The notes below the pieces were generated by a model. The model worked only from the letters and a program-made list of their open reading frames with translations, did no database searches and was not told the origin of the DNA. The position numbers were made by a program, and so were the translations under genes. Of a DNA stretch of 11,270 bases, positions 1 through 5,909 are shown one piece after another (position 1 is the first letter of the stretch; every line of letters starts with the position of its first letter). The stretch comes from Roseovarius sp. (GTDB taxonomy: Bacteria; Pseudomonadota; Alphaproteobacteria; Rhodobacterales; Rhodobacteraceae): NCBI GenBank assembly GCA_021767845.1, contig JAASSQ010000086.1, positions 1 through 11,270 of the forward strand, read 5' to 3'.

Positions 1-671
1 GCATCGGGGGGAGCCTCGGGCGCGGGGGTGAGCGCCGCGCCCGCCATATGCAGCCCCGCGATCCCCGCCAGCGTGGCGAGCGCGGGCAGGCGCGGGCCGC
101 AGAGCGTGCGCCAGAGCGCGGCGGCGGCGGCCAGCGTGATGGCGCTGAGTAGGAGCGCGCCGCCCCAGGACGCCCAGTGCAGCCATGCGGTGTCGATCAG
201 CGCGTGGCCGGTCTGCGCCCAGGGGAAGCCGGTGAAGAGATAAGTGCGCGCGGCCTCGGCCAGGGTGAGGGCCGCCACGAAGGCCAGCGCGCCGCCGCCC
301 GCGGCGCGCGCCAGCGCAAAGCCCGCCGCCCAGAACACCGCCAGCCCGCCCGCCAGCCCGACAAGCGCGAAGGGCGCCATCCAGCCGTGCCGGGCCACAT
401 CCACGAGGAAGGGCTCCACGATCCAGCTGAGCGCGAGGGCGAAATAGCCGGTGCCCGCCGCCCAGCCCAGCCAGAGCGCGGCGCGCCAGCGGGGCGTTTG
501 CGCATGGAGCGCGAAGAGCGCCGCGAGACCCGCGACGGTCAGCGGCCAAAGCCCCCAGGGCGCCTGCCCCAGTGCCGCCAGCGCCCCCAGAAGCGCACAG
601 AGCAGAAGCCGGCTGCGCGGGCGCAGCCCCGCCGCCCGGCGAGCGAGCGCGGGCGCGCCGGTGTCAGGCAT
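1..671 (-). CDS. lnt: Apolipoprotein N-acyltransferase, N-terminal part (runs off left edge)
   Basis: Lnt transfers an acyl chain from phospholipid to the N-terminal cysteine of diacylated lipoproteins at the inner membrane, the last step of lipoprotein maturation. Only the first 223 codons are visible. The frame is open to the window edge, and the C-terminal nitrilase-type catalytic domain (family total about 500 residues) lies outside. What is visible is strongly hydrophobic with several membrane helices (about residues 21-35, 41-56, 64-82, 99-121, 127-145, 168-187, 195-213). It also shows Lnt-like stretches such as GYFALALSWIVEPF (75-88) and FTGFPWAQTGHALID (146-160). The ATG at 671 overlaps the corC stop by 8 nt (ATGCCTGA) and has no obvious Shine-Dalgarno, suggesting translational coupling to corC. 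Position at the end of a phoH-ybeY-corC series fits the well-known proteobacterial order. Identity is confident from motifs plus context, though the catalytic residues cannot be seen. Confidence 0.9.
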   Translation of the reverse strand, partial: MPDTGAPALARRAAGLRPRSRLLLCALLGALAALGQAPWGLWPLTVAGLAALFALHAQTPRWRAALWLGWAAGTGYFALALSWIVEPFLVDVARHGWMAPFALVGLAGGLAVFWAAGFALARAAGGGALAFVAALTLAEAARTYLFTGFPWAQTGHALIDTAWLHWASWGGALLLSAITLAAAAALWRTLCGPRLPALATLAGIAGLHMAGAALTPAPEAPPD

Positions 672-1554
672 CGCGGTGATCGGGAAGCCGGACGCGCAGG
701 CGCTTGATGCGGCGGGGATCGGCCTCAATCACCTCGATGGCGGCGCCGGAGGGGTGTTCGACCACCTCGCCGCGCACGGGCACGCGGCCCAGCAGCATGA
801 AGACCAGCCCGCCGAGCGTGTCGATCTCTTCCTCGTCCACCTCGTCCACGTCCGTCAGCGACAGGCCGGTTTCGGCCTCGAATTCCTCCAGCGGGGTCTT
901 GGCCACGGCGAGATATGTGCCGGGGCTTTCGCGGGTGAAGTAGTTCTCGTCGTCGGTGTCGTGCTCGTCCTCGATCTCGCCCACGACCTGTTCGATCAGG
1001 TCCTCGATCGTCACCAGCCCGTCCACGCCGCCGTATTCGTCGATCACCAGCGCCATGTGCCGGCGTTCGGCCTGCATCTTCTGCAGCAGCACGCCGAGCG
1101 GCATGGAGGGCGGCACGAAGAACAGCGGGCGCAGCATCTTTTTCAGCGAATAGCGGTCGTTCTGCCCGTTGAACCCGTGGCGCAGCGCGAAATCCTTGAG
1201 GTGGACCATGCCGATGGGCGTGTCCAGCGTGCCCTCGTAGACCGGCAGGCGCGTCAGGCCGCTTTCGCGGAAGACGGCCACCAGTTCGTCCTTGGAGGTG
1301 GTGGCGGGCACCGAGACGATGTCGGCCTTGGGGATGGCCACGTCCTCGACCGTCAGGTCGCGCAGGTTGCGCAGCCCCGGCACGCCCGCCATGGCCGCGG
1401 CCGCCGCCGCGCCGTCCTCGTCCTCGGTGTCGTCGGAGGGGCTGAAGGCCCCGATGATGCGGCGGAAGAAGCCGCCGTTTTCCTCTTCCTCGTCGTGCCC
1501 GTCGGGCTGCGCGCTGTGCGCCGCGTTAGAGGATTCGTCGATACTGTCGCCCAT
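664..1554 (-). CDS. corC: CBS-pair / transporter-associated domain protein, CorC (hemolysin TlyC) family
   Basis: This is a 296-residue soluble protein of the CorC/YbeX/TlyC family, linked in other bacteria to Mg2+/Co2+ homeostasis and, next to ybeY, to ribosome and RNA metabolism; the exact role here is inferred. Residues 1-55 are acidic and low-complexity, with a DEEEE run and an alanine run. Two CBS motifs follow (about 77-130 and 140-195), the second with the family signature IDEYGGVDGLVTIEDLIEQ (171-189). The CorC_HlyC transporter-associated domain occupies about 212-290. The membrane DUF21 domain of the longer paralogues is absent. The frame is open up to 1605, but the ATG at 1554 is preceded by AAGGA 5 nt upstream, and the longer start would overlap the ybeY stop, so 1554 is chosen. 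The 3' end overlaps lnt by 8 nt. Confidence 0.93.
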   Translation of the reverse strand: MGDSIDESSNAAHSAQPDGHDEEEENGGFFRRIIGAFSPSDDTEDEDGAAAAAAMAGVPGLRNLRDLTVEDVAIPKADIVSVPATTSKDELVAVFRESGLTRLPVYEGTLDTPIGMVHLKDFALRHGFNGQNDRYSLKKMLRPLFFVPPSMPLGVLLQKMQAERRHMALVIDEYGGVDGLVTIEDLIEQVVGEIEDEHDTDDENYFTRESPGTYLAVAKTPLEEFEAETGLSLTDVDEVDEEEIDTLGGLVFMLLGRVPVRGEVVEHPSGAAIEVIEADPRRIKRLRVRLPDHRDA

Positions 1555-1601
1555 GTGTCCTTTTTCCGTCAGGGAGGCGCCCTCGCGCCCCCGGTCTGGC
1601 C

Positions 1602-2099
1602 TCAATATGGGTCAGGAACCCCCAGTTTGCCAAGTATGGCGGTTTCGGTTGTTTCCATCAAAGTGGCATCCGGGTCACGAATGTGGTCGTAGCCCAGCAG
1701 GTGCAGGGTGGCGTGGACCACCAGGTGCGTGACGTGATCGGCGGGCGGCTTGCCGGCCGCGGCGGCCTCGCGCTGGCAGGTATCCCAGGCGATGGCGATG
1801 TCGCCGAGATGCTCCGGCCCCTCGCCGGCCCCTGCCACGGGCGGCGCGGGGCGGTCGCCCGGCACGGCGGGGGCGAGATCGGTTTCGGGCCAGCTGAGCA
1901 CGTTGGTGGGCGCGGGCTTGCCGCGGAAATCGGCGTTGAGCGTGGCGATGCGCGCATCGTCGCAGGCCAGGAGCGCGATTTCCCACTGCGCGGGGTCGAG
2001 GCCGAGATGTCGGAGCGTGGCGCGGGCCGCGCGCTCGGCCAGGGCGGGCAGGTCCAGCGCCTGCCAGCGGTCGTCCTCGATGATCGTGTCGGTCAGCAT
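1602..2099 (-). CDS. ybeY: Endoribonuclease YbeY (rRNA maturation factor)
   Basis: YbeY is a metal-dependent single-strand endoribonuclease acting in 16S rRNA 3' end maturation and 70S ribosome quality control. The 165-residue product has the zinc-binding motif HATLHLLGYDH (H129, H133, H139) and the upstream family signature LNADFRGKPAPTNVLSW (54-70). A proline/glycine-rich insertion at about 75-95, just after that signature, makes it slightly longer than the compact enterobacterial form; I infer it is a surface loop. The ATG at 2099 has a GGAG (2109-2112) 9 nt upstream. That Shine-Dalgarno lies in the foot of a GC-rich hairpin repeat (see the repeat entry), so translation initiation could be dampened. 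It follows phoH by 86 nt and precedes corC by 47 nt on the same strand. Confidence 0.96.
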   Translation of the reverse strand: MLTDTIIEDDRWQALDLPALAERAARATLRHLGLDPAQWEIALLACDDARIATLNADFRGKPAPTNVLSWPETDLAPAVPGDRPAPPVAGAGEGPEHLGDIAIAWDTCQREAAAAGKPPADHVTHLVVHATLHLLGYDHIRDPDATLMETTETAILGKLGVPDPY

Positions 2100-2109
2100 G
2101 TGGCAGTTC

Positions 2110-2160
2110 TCCGGGGGCGCTGCCCCCGGACCCCCGGGATATTTTCAAACAGAAGAAGAC
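2110..2160. repeat. GC-rich intergenic hairpin repeat, Rhodobacteraceae type
   Basis: A perfect 9-bp inverted repeat (TCCGGGGGC at 2110-2118, GCCCCCGGA at 2122-2130, loop GCT) is followed by a second G/C block CCCCCGGG (2131-2138) and an A/T-containing tail ATATTTTCAAACAGAAGAAG (2139-2158). I recognise this composition (GC hairpin, CCCGGGATATTT, then AGAAGAAG) as resembling a recurrent intergenic element in roseobacter genomes; that is recollection, not a search. It fills most of the phoH-ybeY gap. In the minus-strand mRNA the hairpin covers the ybeY GGAG. It lacks a usable U-tract in the minus direction, so a terminator role for the operon is not supported. Confidence 0.6.
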
Positions 2161-2185
2161 CCTGTGGCGCAGGGCGCGGCCGCGG

Positions 2186-3202
2186 TCAAGGGAGGCCGGT
2201 ATCGGCCTCGTAGGCCTCGATGATCGCGGCCACGAGCGGGTGGCGCACCACGTCGCGGGCCGCGAAGTAGTTGAAGGCGACACCGGGGATGTTGGACAGC
2301 AGCCGTTCGGCATCGTGCAGGCCGCTGACCTGTCCGCGCGGCAGATCGACCTGGCTGCGGTCGCCGGTGATGACCATGCGCGAGCCTTCGCCCAGGCGGG
2401 TGAGGAACATCTTCATCTGCATGGAGGTGGCGTTCTGCGCCTCGTCCAGCACCACGAAGGCATTGGCCAGCGTGCGGCCGCGCATGAAGGCGAGCGGCGC
2501 GATCTCGATGCGCTTTTCCTCGATCAGCTTGGCGAGCTGTTTGCCGGGCAGGAAATCGTTGAGCGCGTCGTAGAGCGGCTGCATGTAGGGATCGACCTTT
2601 TCCTTCATGTCGCCGGGCAGGTAGCCCAGTTTCTCGCCCGCCTCGACGGCCGGGCGCGACAGGATGATGCGGTCCACGTGGCCTTCGATGAACATCGACA
2701 CGCCGACGGCCACGGCGAGATAGGTCTTGCCGGTGCCCGCCGGGCCTATGCCGAAGGCCAGTTCGTTGCCGAAAAGCGCGCGCACGTAGGCTTTCTGCGC
2801 GTCGGTGCGCGGTTCGACCAGTTTCTTGCGGGTCTTGATCTCGACCGGGCCGCCCTTGAACATCTCGAGCTGGTCGCCGTCGCGGGTGCCGGTCTGGTCG
2901 GTGTCGGCGCCCATCCGCAATTCGCGGTCCACGTCGCCCGACTCGACGCTCTTGCCGGATTCGAGCCGCTGGTAGAGGGCCTGCAGCACCTCGACCGCCT
3001 CGCGGGCCGGGGCCTCTTCGCCGACGACGGCCAGTTGATTGCCGCGGCGCAGGATCTGCACGCCCATCTTCTGTTCGATGTCGGCGAGGTTGCGGTCATA
3101 TTCGCCGCACAGGTCGATCAGCAGGCGGTTGTCGGGGAATTCGACGACCGCTTCGTGCAGCGCGTCGGGGCCTGTGGGCGTCGGCAGCTCGGTCGTGGCC
3201 AA
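2186..3202 (-). CDS. phoH: PhoH family ATPase (YbeZ-type)
   Basis: This is a 338-residue cytoplasmic P-loop ATPase of the PhoH/YbeZ family, a functional partner of YbeY in RNA processing in several bacteria; its exact reaction is unsettled. Walker A is GPAGTGKT (153-160), Walker B is FVVLDEAQN (249-257), and a sensor-like ITGDRSQVDLP lies at 278-288. An N-terminal KH-like region spans about 18-80, joined by an acidic linker. The start is TTG at 3202: an in-frame TGA directly precedes it, an AGGAG sits 6 nt upstream, and the first internal ATG is codon 46, inside the conserved N-terminal domain. The upstream neighbour ends in an intrinsic terminator at 3296-3324, so transcription should begin within about 3203-3295. 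I see only weak promoter candidates there, such as TTGCAC-N17-CACCAT on the minus strand. Confidence 0.96.
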   Translation of the reverse strand: MATTELPTPTGPDALHEAVVEFPDNRLLIDLCGEYDRNLADIEQKMGVQILRRGNQLAVVGEEAPAREAVEVLQALYQRLESGKSVESGDVDRELRMGADTDQTGTRDGDQLEMFKGGPVEIKTRKKLVEPRTDAQKAYVRALFGNELAFGIGPAGTGKTYLAVAVGVSMFIEGHVDRIILSRPAVEAGEKLGYLPGDMKEKVDPYMQPLYDALNDFLPGKQLAKLIEEKRIEIAPLAFMRGRTLANAFVVLDEAQNATSMQMKMFLTRLGEGSRMVITGDRSQVDLPRGQVSGLHDAERLLSNIPGVAFNYFAARDVVRHPLVAAIIEAYEADTGLP

Positions 3203-3295
3203 TCAGATCTCCTGCGTCGAGGTGGTGAGGGGGATGGTGCCAAGAGGGGCGCGCGGGTGCAAGCGCGTTGCGCGATTCGTCATGAAACCACAACG

Positions 3296-3324
3296 AAAAA
3301 GGCCGCAGGCGGGTGCCTGCGGCC
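3296..3324 (-). terminator. Intrinsic terminator after the lipoprotein gene
   Basis: Read on the minus strand, a perfect 10-bp stem (GGCCGCAGGC / GCCTGCGGCC, plus-strand 3301-3310 and 3315-3324, 4-nt loop) is followed at once by TTTTTCGTTG. It begins about 27 nt past the lipoprotein stop at 3351. This is a textbook Rho-independent terminator. It should end the ompA-lipoprotein transcript and insulate the phoH operon. Confidence 0.88.
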
Positions 3325-3350
3325 TGATTTCATTCTTACGCCGACGCCCA

Positions 3351-3656
3351 TCAGAGCGGATCGCCGAAGAGGCCTGTCGAGCCGCCCTTGAAGGTGCCCG
3401 TGGCCACGGTGGGCGGCGCGGTGCCGGAGCAGACCGGCTTGCCATACTTGTCGAGCCGTTGCGACAGGTAGCCCTCGACCCCGTCGTCGATGATCCAGTG
3501 GTCGCAGCCGTTGGGATCGACCCAGATGCCGGCCTGAAGCTGGCTGAGGTGCTTCTTGTCGAAGGACTGGCGGTCGAATGTCTTGTCGGGGCCGGGATCG
3601 CAGGCGGCCAGAAGCCCGAAGGCGGGCAGGACGAACGCAACTTTGAAACAATTCAT
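3351..3656 (-). CDS. Small predicted lipoprotein with a WVDPxGCxHW module
   Basis: This 101-residue protein has a signal peptide ending in a lipobox (LAAC, C19), giving a lipidated mature form of about 83 residues. After a linker it carries IWVDPNGCDHWIIDDGVEGY (44-63) and then GKPVC (72-76). This is a close match to the N-terminal module of the OmpA-family protein encoded just upstream (IWVDPDGCEHWVMDDGVEGY then GIPVC). It has no OmpA peptidoglycan-binding domain and ends in a short glycine-rich tail. Two conserved cysteines flank the module and could form a disulphide in the periplasm (inference). The residue after the lipidated cysteine is Asp; in E. coli Asp at +2 retains lipoproteins in the inner membrane, but the rule may not hold here. 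The ATG at 3656 has AGGGGG 7 nt upstream and lies 12 nt after the ompA stop, so the two are co-transcribed. Function unknown. Confidence 0.85.
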   Translation of the reverse strand: MNCFKVAFVLPAFGLLAACDPGPDKTFDRQSFDKKHLSQLQAGIWVDPNGCDHWIIDDGVEGYLSQRLDKYGKPVCSGTAPPTVATGTFKGGSTGLFGDPL

Positions 3657-3668
3657 GATACCGCCCCC

Positions 3669-4274
3669 TCAGCGAATGCAGATGATTTCGACGCGGCGGT
3701 TCTGCGCCATGCCGGCCGCAGTCTTGTTGGAGGCCTTGGGCATCCGTTCGCCGTAGCCGCGCACGTCGGAGATGCGGGCGCCCACGCTGCGGGCGACGCT
3801 GGCCACCGAGTTGGCGCGGCGATAGGACAGGCGCATGTTGTATTCGTCGGAGGCGCGGCTGTCGGTATGGCCGGTGATGATGTAGGAGACCGCCCCCGCG
3901 CCGCGGAAGAAGTCCGCCAGCCGCTTTTTGCCCGCGGCGCTGATATGGGCGCTGTCGGTGCGGAAGAGCTGGTCGGAGTTCATCACCCCGCACAGGTTGC
4001 CGCGGCGGCAGACGGGAATGCCCTGCCGGCTGACATGCGGCGTCATGTAGCCTTCGACACCGTCATCCATCACCCAGTGTTCGCAGCCGTCGGGATCGAC
4101 CCAGATCGTCGGGATGTAGCGTTCGCCCTTGACCACGCGCTGCCCCTGCTGCGCCTGGCCGGCGCCCGCGGACATGGTCACGGCCAGTGCCATGACGGTC
4201 ATGCCGCGCATGATGTTCGATATGATTCCCGGAAACTGTCTTGCCACGGCCGTCACACCCCCTGAACTTACCAT
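3669..4274 (-). CDS. OmpA-family peptidoglycan-binding outer-membrane-associated protein
   Basis: This is a secreted protein of about 201 residues. A signal-peptide-like segment (about 23-41, MRGMTVMALAVTMSAGAGQ) precedes the module IWVDPDGCEHWVMDDGVEGY (57-76) with cysteines C64, C89 and C95. The OmpA C-terminal domain (about 99-201) has GHTDSRASDEYNMRLSYRRA (135-154), including the Asp and Arg expected to contact diaminopimelate in peptidoglycan (D138, R153). No beta-barrel precedes it, so it probably tethers to peptidoglycan rather than forming a pore (inference). Start choice is uncertain. The frame stays open to an ATG at 4415, but a good promoter lies inside that extension. ATG 4274 has no clear Shine-Dalgarno, GTG 4247 has AGGGGG 10 nt upstream, and ATG 4211 would also leave a signal peptide. 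I use 4274. The next gene encodes a lipoprotein with the same module. Confidence 0.9.
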   Translation of the reverse strand: MVSSGGVTAVARQFPGIISNIMRGMTVMALAVTMSAGAGQAQQGQRVVKGERYIPTIWVDPDGCEHWVMDDGVEGYMTPHVSRQGIPVCRRGNLCGVMNSDQLFRTDSAHISAAGKKRLADFFRGAGAVSYIITGHTDSRASDEYNMRLSYRRANSVASVARSVGARISDVRGYGERMPKASNKTAAGMAQNRRVEIICIR

Positions 4275-4374
4275 TCTAGCCACGATCCCGCGCGATCCGT
4301 GCCGGCGCTGATCGGCAAATAACTGGAGTGAGTGTAACAAGTTCCCGGATAAAGTGAAGATCAATTCGCTAGAT

Positions 4375-4403
4375 ATTGTATACGGTTGAGAAACAATGCC
4401 CAA
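4375..4403 (-). promoter_or_regulatory. Candidate sigma70-type promoter for the ompA-lipoprotein unit
   Basis: On the minus strand, TTGGGC (plus 4398-4403), a 17-bp spacer and TACAAT (plus 4375-4380) form a good housekeeping-type promoter, with 5 of 6 matches at -10 and 3 of 6 at -35. It lies in the most A/T-rich stretch of the miaB-ompA gap (about 4315-4420). Predicted initiation near 4368 gives a leader of about 94 nt to the ATG at 4274. It also argues against the upstream ATG at 4415 as the gene start. Confidence 0.55.
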
Positions 4404-4415
4404 GAATAGCCACAA

Positions 4416-4443
4416 TCCGGGAAACGGCGTGGCGCGGCGCCGT
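4416..4443 (-). terminator. Weak candidate terminator after miaB
   Basis: On the minus strand, ACGGCG and CGCCGT (plus 4438-4443 and 4424-4429) form a 6-bp GC-rich stem with an 8-nt loop, 7 nt past the miaB stop, followed by TTTCCCGG. The T-tract is short, so termination may be partial. Some miaB transcription could continue into the ompA gene. Confidence 0.35.
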
Positions 4444-4450
4444 GCCCAGG

Positions 4451-5803
4451 TTACTCGGCGGCTGTCGCGCCGTCTTCGGTGGCGAGCCGTCCGCCGAGCG
4501 AGTTCGAGCCGCTTTCGGTGATGGTCACCTGCGCCAGATCGCCCGGTGCGAGGCCCGCATCGGCCACGTGCACGGCGTGCAGGTATTCCGACTTGCCCAC
4601 CATCTGCCCCGGCAGGCGGCCCGGTTTTTCGAAAAGAACGCCCACGGTGCGGCCGACCATCGCGTCCTGCACGGCGCGCTGGTGATGGGTGATGCGGGCC
4701 TGAAGCCGCTGCAGGCGGTCGGATTTCACATCCTCGTCGAGCTGGTCGCGTTCGGCGGCCGGGGTACCGGGACGCGTGGAATACTTGAAGGAGAAGGCGT
4801 AGCCGTATTTCACCTCTTCGATCAGGTCCATCGTGTCCTGGAAATCCTGCTCGGTCTCTTCGGGGAAGCCGACGATGAAATCCCCCGACATCAGGATGTC
4901 GGGCCGGGCGGCGCGGATGCGCTCGATCAGGCGGAGATACTCTTCGGCGGTGTGCTTGCGGTTCATCCGCTTGAGGATGCGGTCCGAGCCCGATTGCACC
5001 GGCAGGTGCAGGTAGGGCATCAGCTTGGAACAGGTGCCGTGCGCCTCGATCAGGTCGTCGGTCATGTCGTTGGGATGCGAGGTGGTGAAGCGGATACGCT
5101 CCAGCCCGTCGATGCCGTCGAGCGCCCAGATCAGCCGCGCCAGCGACCAGTCGGTCCCGTCCGGCCCCGGCCCGTGATAGGCGTTGACGTTCTGGCCCAG
5201 GAGCGTGATCTCGCGCACGCCGCGATCAACCAGGTCGCGCGCCTCGTCGAGGATGCGGGCGGCGGGGCGGCTGACCTCGGCGCCGCGGGTGTAGGGTACG
5301 ACGCAGAAGGCGCAGAACTTGTCGCAGCCTTCCTGCACCGTCAGGAAGGCGGTGGGGCCGCGGCGGGCCTTGGGGCCGCGCGATTTCAGCGCCTCGAACT
5401 TGTCATCCAGCGGGAAATCGGTGTCGAGCGCCTTGGCGCCCCGGCGCGTCTGCGCCTCCATCTGGGGCAGGCGGTGGTAGGATTGCGGGCCGACGACCAG
5501 ATCGACCAGCGGCTGGCGGCGCATGATCTCTTCGCCCTCGGCCTGTGCCACGCAGCCGGCGACGCCGATCTTGAGATCGGGCTTGTCGTCCTTGAGCGTG
5601 CGGAAGCGGCCCAGCTCGGAATAGACCTTTTCGGCGGCCTTTTCGCGGATGTGGCAGGTGTTGAGCAGGATCATGTCGGCGTCATCGGGGCTGTCGGTCT
5701 CGACATAGCCCGCGCCGCCCATCGCCTCGGCCATGCGCTCGCTGTCATAGACGTTCATCTGACAGCCATAGGTCTTGATGTAGAGTTTCTTCGCCCCGGC
5801 CAT
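4451..5803 (-). CDS. miaB: tRNA-2-methylthio-N6-dimethylallyladenosine synthase MiaB
   Basis: MiaB is a radical-SAM methylthiotransferase that converts i6A37 to ms2i6A37 in tRNAs reading UNN codons, acting in the cytoplasm. The 450-residue product has full family architecture. The N-terminal UPF0004 domain has three cluster cysteines: YGCQMN (C14), NTCHIR (C50) and AGCVAQ (C84). The radical-SAM motif GCDKFCAFCVVPYTRG (CxxxCxxC, about 159-174) follows, then the SAM core with LPVQSGSDRIL and MSGDFIVGFPEET. A C-terminal TRAM domain covers about 380-440. The ATG at 5803 has GGGAG 8 nt upstream. Upstream is a 106-bp divergent region shared with the glycosyltransferase-like gene. Only a weak promoter candidate is visible for miaB (TTGCAA at 5859-5864 with a poor -10). 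The miaB to phoH/ybeY neighbourhood is conserved in proteobacteria, here interrupted by the ompA-lipoprotein pair. Confidence 0.98.
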   Translation of the reverse strand: MAGAKKLYIKTYGCQMNVYDSERMAEAMGGAGYVETDSPDDADMILLNTCHIREKAAEKVYSELGRFRTLKDDKPDLKIGVAGCVAQAEGEEIMRRQPLVDLVVGPQSYHRLPQMEAQTRRGAKALDTDFPLDDKFEALKSRGPKARRGPTAFLTVQEGCDKFCAFCVVPYTRGAEVSRPAARILDEARDLVDRGVREITLLGQNVNAYHGPGPDGTDWSLARLIWALDGIDGLERIRFTTSHPNDMTDDLIEAHGTCSKLMPYLHLPVQSGSDRILKRMNRKHTAEEYLRLIERIRAARPDILMSGDFIVGFPEETEQDFQDTMDLIEEVKYGYAFSFKYSTRPGTPAAERDQLDEDVKSDRLQRLQARITHHQRAVQDAMVGRTVGVLFEKPGRLPGQMVGKSEYLHAVHVADAGLAPGDLAQVTITESGSNSLGGRLATEDGATAAE

Positions 5804-5909
5804 GGTTGCGGCTCCCGCGTTGTTACAGGGCGGTGGGTTACATCAAGTGCGGGGTGTCTTGCAATGGAAGACGAATTGGCGGAGTCTGCGGCGAAAACGG
5901 ATCGGGACG

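Noticed and set aside
451..1692. 413-codon plus-strand open frame opposite corC
   Set aside because: Antisense shadow of corC and the start of lnt; the low-complexity His/Val-rich product has no motif.
3220..3245. TTGGCAC on the minus strand upstream of phoH as a sigma54 -24 element
   Set aside because: The required TTGC-type -12 element at correct spacing is absent.
2240..3391. 383-codon plus-strand open frame opposite phoH
   Set aside because: Antisense shadow. It also runs through the intrinsic terminator hairpin at 3301-3324, which a real gene would be unlikely to encode by chance.
4275..4415. N-terminal extension of the OmpA-family gene to ATG 4415
   Set aside because: It would contain the TTGGGC-N17-TACAAT promoter and A/T-rich spacer, and places 68 or more residues before the signal peptide.
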